Under the pieces are notes generated by a model. That model ran no database searches, had not been told where the DNA came from, and saw nothing but the letters and a program-made list of their open reading frames with translations. From Desulfobacterales bacterium C00003106 (GTDB taxonomy: Bacteria; Desulfobacterota; Desulfobacteria; Desulfobacterales; C00003106), in NCBI GenBank assembly GCA_001751015.1, contig MAXM01000045.1, forward strand, positions 1 through 8,141: DNA of 8,141 nt, given 5' to 3'. A program made the position numbers and the translations under genes. Position 1 is the first letter of the stretch, and each line of letters opens with the position of its first letter. This document shows positions 6,750 through 8,141 of this stretch, piece by piece.

Positions 6750-6796
6750 TTCAAGAGACGGTTTCACATTGAACATTTTTGAAACCGTCTCTTGAA
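6750..6796 (-). other. perfect 17-bp hairpin between qrcA and qrcB
   Basis: TTCAAGAGACGGTTTCA (6750-6766) is exactly complementary to 6780-6796 across a 13-nt loop. In the qrc transcript it begins 6 nt after the qrcA stop codon. No uninterrupted T-run follows on the minus strand, so it is not a classical terminator. It could protect the upstream qrcA message, cause partial termination, or be a dispersed palindromic repeat. The pairing is seen directly; the role is inferred. Confidence 0.85.
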
Positions 6797-6802
6797 ACGA
6801 TT

Positions 6803-7420
6803 CTATTTGTGGCACACAAAACAGGCGTTGTTTTCGCCGTGCTCATCATGGCAATTTCCGCAGTCACCCATCTTCATGCTCTCCCAGGTATTCGATGTGA
6901 GGCCGGATATGTTCTTGCCCCAGATATTGCGGCTGTAGCCGGTCAATATGTTGTACTCATAGGTGTCTGTATGTTCCGATTCGCCTATCATACCGTGACA
7001 GGCCTTACATTCAATCTCCCCCATCTTGACATGGGCCGCATGTGAAAAAAAGACACAGTCCGGCTGTCTCGAATAGACCATCCAGGGAATCTCCTTGCCC
7101 GGCTCAATGTATTCCTGGATCATCTTGAGTTCTTCAGGATCTTCGCCCTGGGCCTCTTCGTGACACTCCGCACAGTTGCTCAGGTCCGGAATACCGGAAA
7201 AGCTGCCGTCATCCCGAAAGTAATGACAGCCTTCACAATCCCCTACGGCATCGACGTGAACAACGTGACTGAAATCTATGGGTTGCTCTTTCTCGGAATA
7301 GAGCAGCGCCGGGAAGATAACCCATCCGACAAGCAGACTCGCACCAAGACCAACAAGAAAACAGATTAGCAAAACTGCTGATGATCCGGCGGTTTTCGTT
7401 CTTTCATCTTGTGCACTCAT
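6803..7420 (-). CDS. qrcA: menaquinone reductase multiheme cytochrome c subunit QrcA
   Basis: The 205-residue product has a short cytoplasmic N-terminus, one membrane anchor (about 14-41) and a periplasmic domain with five CXXCH heme c sites: C62-H66, C83-H87, C138-H142, C187-H191 and C200-H204, the last ending the protein as CFVCHK. Extra histidines in FSHVVH/FSHAAH-type motifs (H52, H55, H127, H130) and at 150 and 194 are likely distal ligands. Cysteine 122 (DCVFFSHAAH) is the only other periplasmic cysteine. I recall the characterised Desulfovibrio QrcA being described as hexaheme, so the count here is one lower unless an atypical site exists. The anchor has no signal-peptidase site. The ATG at 7420 is preferred over an in-frame TTG at 7432 because GGGAG (7427-7431) lies just upstream. 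As the operon's first gene, it should accept electrons from soluble periplasmic cytochrome c. Confidence 0.92.
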   Translation of the reverse strand: MSAQDERTKTAGSSAVLLICFLVGLGASLLVGWVIFPALLYSEKEQPIDFSHVVHVDAVGDCEGCHYFRDDGSFSGIPDLSNCAECHEEAQGEDPEELKMIQEYIEPGKEIPWMVYSRQPDCVFFSHAAHVKMGEIECKACHGMIGESEHTDTYEYNILTGYSRNIWGKNISGLTSNTWESMKMGDCGNCHDEHGENNACFVCHK

Positions 7421-7453
7421 GAACACTCCCAATCGATAAAAGATTAAAAGAGG

Positions 7454-7482
7454 ATAACATTAGCCATGTCTCTCCGGCTCAA
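7454..7482 (-). promoter_or_regulatory. weak alternative qrc promoter
   Basis: On the minus strand TTGAGC (7482-7477) and TGTTAT (7459-7454) are separated by 17 nt. Each matches four of six consensus bases. It would start transcription about 25 nt before the qrcA ATG. It is listed only as an alternative to the better match further upstream. Confidence 0.25.
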
Positions 7483-7573
7483 CACCGGCGTATCGTCCGC
7501 CACCCTTTTCCCCGTGTCATGATTTTGGGTAAATGCGAAGGAGAAAAAAAAGGGTGAGAAAAAAATTTTGTTC

Positions 7574-7602
7574 CTTTTATCCTTTTGCATAAAAATTGTC
7601 AA
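7574..7602 (-). promoter_or_regulatory. candidate main qrc operon promoter
   Basis: On the minus strand a perfect TTGACA (7602-7597) is followed by 17 nt and TAAAAG (7579-7574), four of six for the -10. Transcription would begin near 7567, leaving a leader of about 147 nt before qrcA. The -35 hexamer shares bases with the inverted repeat GTCAA-N10-TTGAC (7598-7617), so a regulator bound there could block or assist polymerase. No sigma-54 type -24/-12 element was seen. Confidence 0.45.
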
Positions 7603-7702
7603 GCAGAATTTGTTGACTTACGAAGAACTCAAGACGCTCTTGCGCCTTTGATCCGCCCAACCGCCGTTTTTGTCTTGATATTTGCAACAGCATGTAACCA
7701 TA

Positions 7703-7715
7703 TATCTAATAGATA
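7703..7715. promoter_or_regulatory. 13-bp palindrome, possible operator
   Basis: TATCTAATAGATA is a perfect odd-centred palindrome (centre 7709). A similar half-site, TTAGATAAG, occurs at 7781-7789. It lies upstream of the PAS sensor gene, 30 bp centre to centre from the next palindrome, which is close to three helical turns. The binding protein is unknown. Confidence 0.35.
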
Positions 7716-7729
7716 GGTCAGGTTGCCTT

Positions 7730-7748
7730 TTTCACCCAATGGGTGAAA
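7730..7748. promoter_or_regulatory. 19-bp perfect palindrome, probable operator
   Basis: TTTCACCCAATGGGTGAAA is symmetric over all 19 positions around 7739. It lies directly upstream of a consensus -10 (7770-7775), where the -35 contact of the sensor-gene promoter would fall. That placement suits a dimeric regulator. No known consensus is recognised. Confidence 0.6.
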
Positions 7749-7769
7749 GAGCTAATGATAACAACGTTC

Positions 7770-7775
7770 TATAAT
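7770..7775 (+). promoter_or_regulatory. -10 element of the PAS sensor gene promoter
   Basis: A perfect TATAAT lies 22 nt before the sensor-gene ATG. The expected -35 window (around 7746-7752) has no good match, so the promoter may need an activator; the palindrome at 7730-7748 overlaps that window. Transcription would start near 7782, giving a very short leader. Confidence 0.5.
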
Positions 7776-7796
7776 TTTCATTAGATAAGTCATTTT

Positions 7797-8141
7797 ATGG
7801 ACCAAGAATCGCTCAATTTAGGTTTTATGATCGTTCAAACGCTGATCATCGTTGCCCTTGTTGTGAATCGGTCAAGGCGCAAGGCTGCGGAAGAGGCGCT
7901 TAGCGAGAGTGAGGATCGGTTCCGGACGATCTTCGATTCGGTCAATGATGCCGTCTTCATTCATGACATAGAGACCGGAGCAATCCTTAACGTCAACAAC
8001 ACCGCGTGTGACATATACGGATATACCCGAGAGGAACTCCGCCGCATCGGCGTTCAGACCATAAGCATGGGCGAGGCGCCATACACCCAGGCAGATGCTG
8101 TCGAATGGATAAAGAAGGCAGCAGCAGGGCAACCACAGATC
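7797..8141 (+). CDS. membrane-anchored PAS-domain sensor protein (partial, 5' end)
   Basis: The frame from the ATG at 7797 is open to the window edge and gives 115 residues. Residues 7-23 form one hydrophobic segment (LNLGFMIVQTLIIVALVV), followed by basic NRSRRKA and a short linker helix (AAEEALSESEDRF). A PAS domain then starts at about 38, with the typical RFRTIFDSVNDAVFIHD (41-57), GAILNVNNTACDIYGY (61-76) and TREELRRIG (77-85). There is almost no periplasmic part, so it probably senses a cytoplasmic or membrane-derived signal. The missing C-terminus may be a histidine kinase, a diguanylate cyclase or a further PAS array; the visible part does not decide. The Shine-Dalgarno sequence is weak, and the GC-rich coding style matches its neighbours. 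It is divergent from qrcA and could regulate that operon, but this is only positional inference. Confidence 0.87.
   Translation, partial: MDQESLNLGFMIVQTLIIVALVVNRSRRKAAEEALSESEDRFRTIFDSVNDAVFIHDIETGAILNVNNTACDIYGYTREELRRIGVQTISMGEAPYTQADAVEWIKKAAAGQPQI

Larger units (their letters stand above)
7421..7796. other. divergent intergenic control region, 376 bp, no gene
   Basis: This spacer separates qrcA (leftward) from the PAS sensor gene (rightward). I see no convincing coding frame. It holds candidate promoters for both directions, an A-rich run (about 7546-7568), an inverted repeat GTCAA/TTGAC at 7598-7602 and 7613-7617, a wider inverted repeat TCAAGAC/GTCTTGA at 7629-7635 and 7672-7678, and two odd-centred palindromes at 7703-7715 and 7730-7748. 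Confidence 0.6.

Noticed and set aside
2143..7420. Thiosulfate/polysulfide reductase or formate dehydrogenase operon
   Set aside because: The leading multiheme cytochrome, the apparent lack of a metal ligand in the molybdopterin-family subunit and the ten-span NrfD protein fit Qrc better.
2143..7420. Alternative complex III, Hmc or Tmc complex
   Set aside because: Alternative complex III carries an ActB with fused iron-sulfur domain and two NrfD proteins plus ActD/E. Hmc and Tmc lack a molybdopterin-family subunit.
1..8141. CRISPR array, insertion sequence or phage genes
   Set aside because: No regularly spaced direct repeats, transposase, integrase or structural phage genes were seen on either strand.

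Overview
The window looks like chromosomal DNA of a sulfate-reducing or related anaerobic member of the Desulfobacterota. The main reason is a gene set whose order and domains match the Qrc menaquinone reductase (qrcABCD), which is characteristic of sulfate reducers with periplasmic hydrogen or formate oxidation. Moderate GC content, Shine-Dalgarno sequences ahead of most genes and menaquinone-linked redox genes agree with this. The assignment rests on motifs and gene order read by eye; no database search was run.

Layout. Bases 1-180 hold the 3' end of an unrecognised gene on the + strand. Its stop codon lies in the left arm of a 124-bp nested inverted-repeat element (176-299). ssb (single-stranded DNA-binding protein) follows at 436-876, +. 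A 180-bp gap separates it from a convergent tatA-family gene (1057-1248, -). tatA is divergent from a moaB/mog-like gene (1442-1951, +), with overlapping promoter-like elements between them. moaB converges on the qrc operon, with a probable bidirectional terminator at 2068-2107.

The qrc operon runs on the - strand from 7420 down to 2143: qrcA (membrane-anchored multiheme cytochrome c), qrcB (molybdopterin-oxidoreductase-family protein with a Tat signal), qrcC (four-cluster ferredoxin-like protein), qrcD (NrfD-type integral membrane protein), and a 48-residue single-span membrane protein gene, 13 nt after qrcD, that is easy to miss. A perfect 17-bp hairpin sits between qrcA and qrcB. Upstream, a 376-bp intergenic region carries promoter-like sequences and several palindromes and separates the operon from a divergent PAS-domain sensor gene cut off by the window end (7797-8141, +).

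How the genes work together (inference from the Qrc family): electrons from periplasmic hydrogenases and formate dehydrogenases reach a periplasmic cytochrome c, enter QrcA hemes, pass through the iron-sulfur clusters of QrcB and QrcC, and reduce menaquinone at QrcD. TatA could serve export of folded QrcB together with its signal-less partner QrcC. MoaB belongs to molybdenum-cofactor synthesis, needed by formate dehydrogenases, although QrcB itself appears to have lost the molybdenum ligand. The most novel points are the possible fifth Qrc subunit, the five-motif QrcA with an extra cysteine, the qrcA-qrcB hairpin, and the nested repeat element before ssb.
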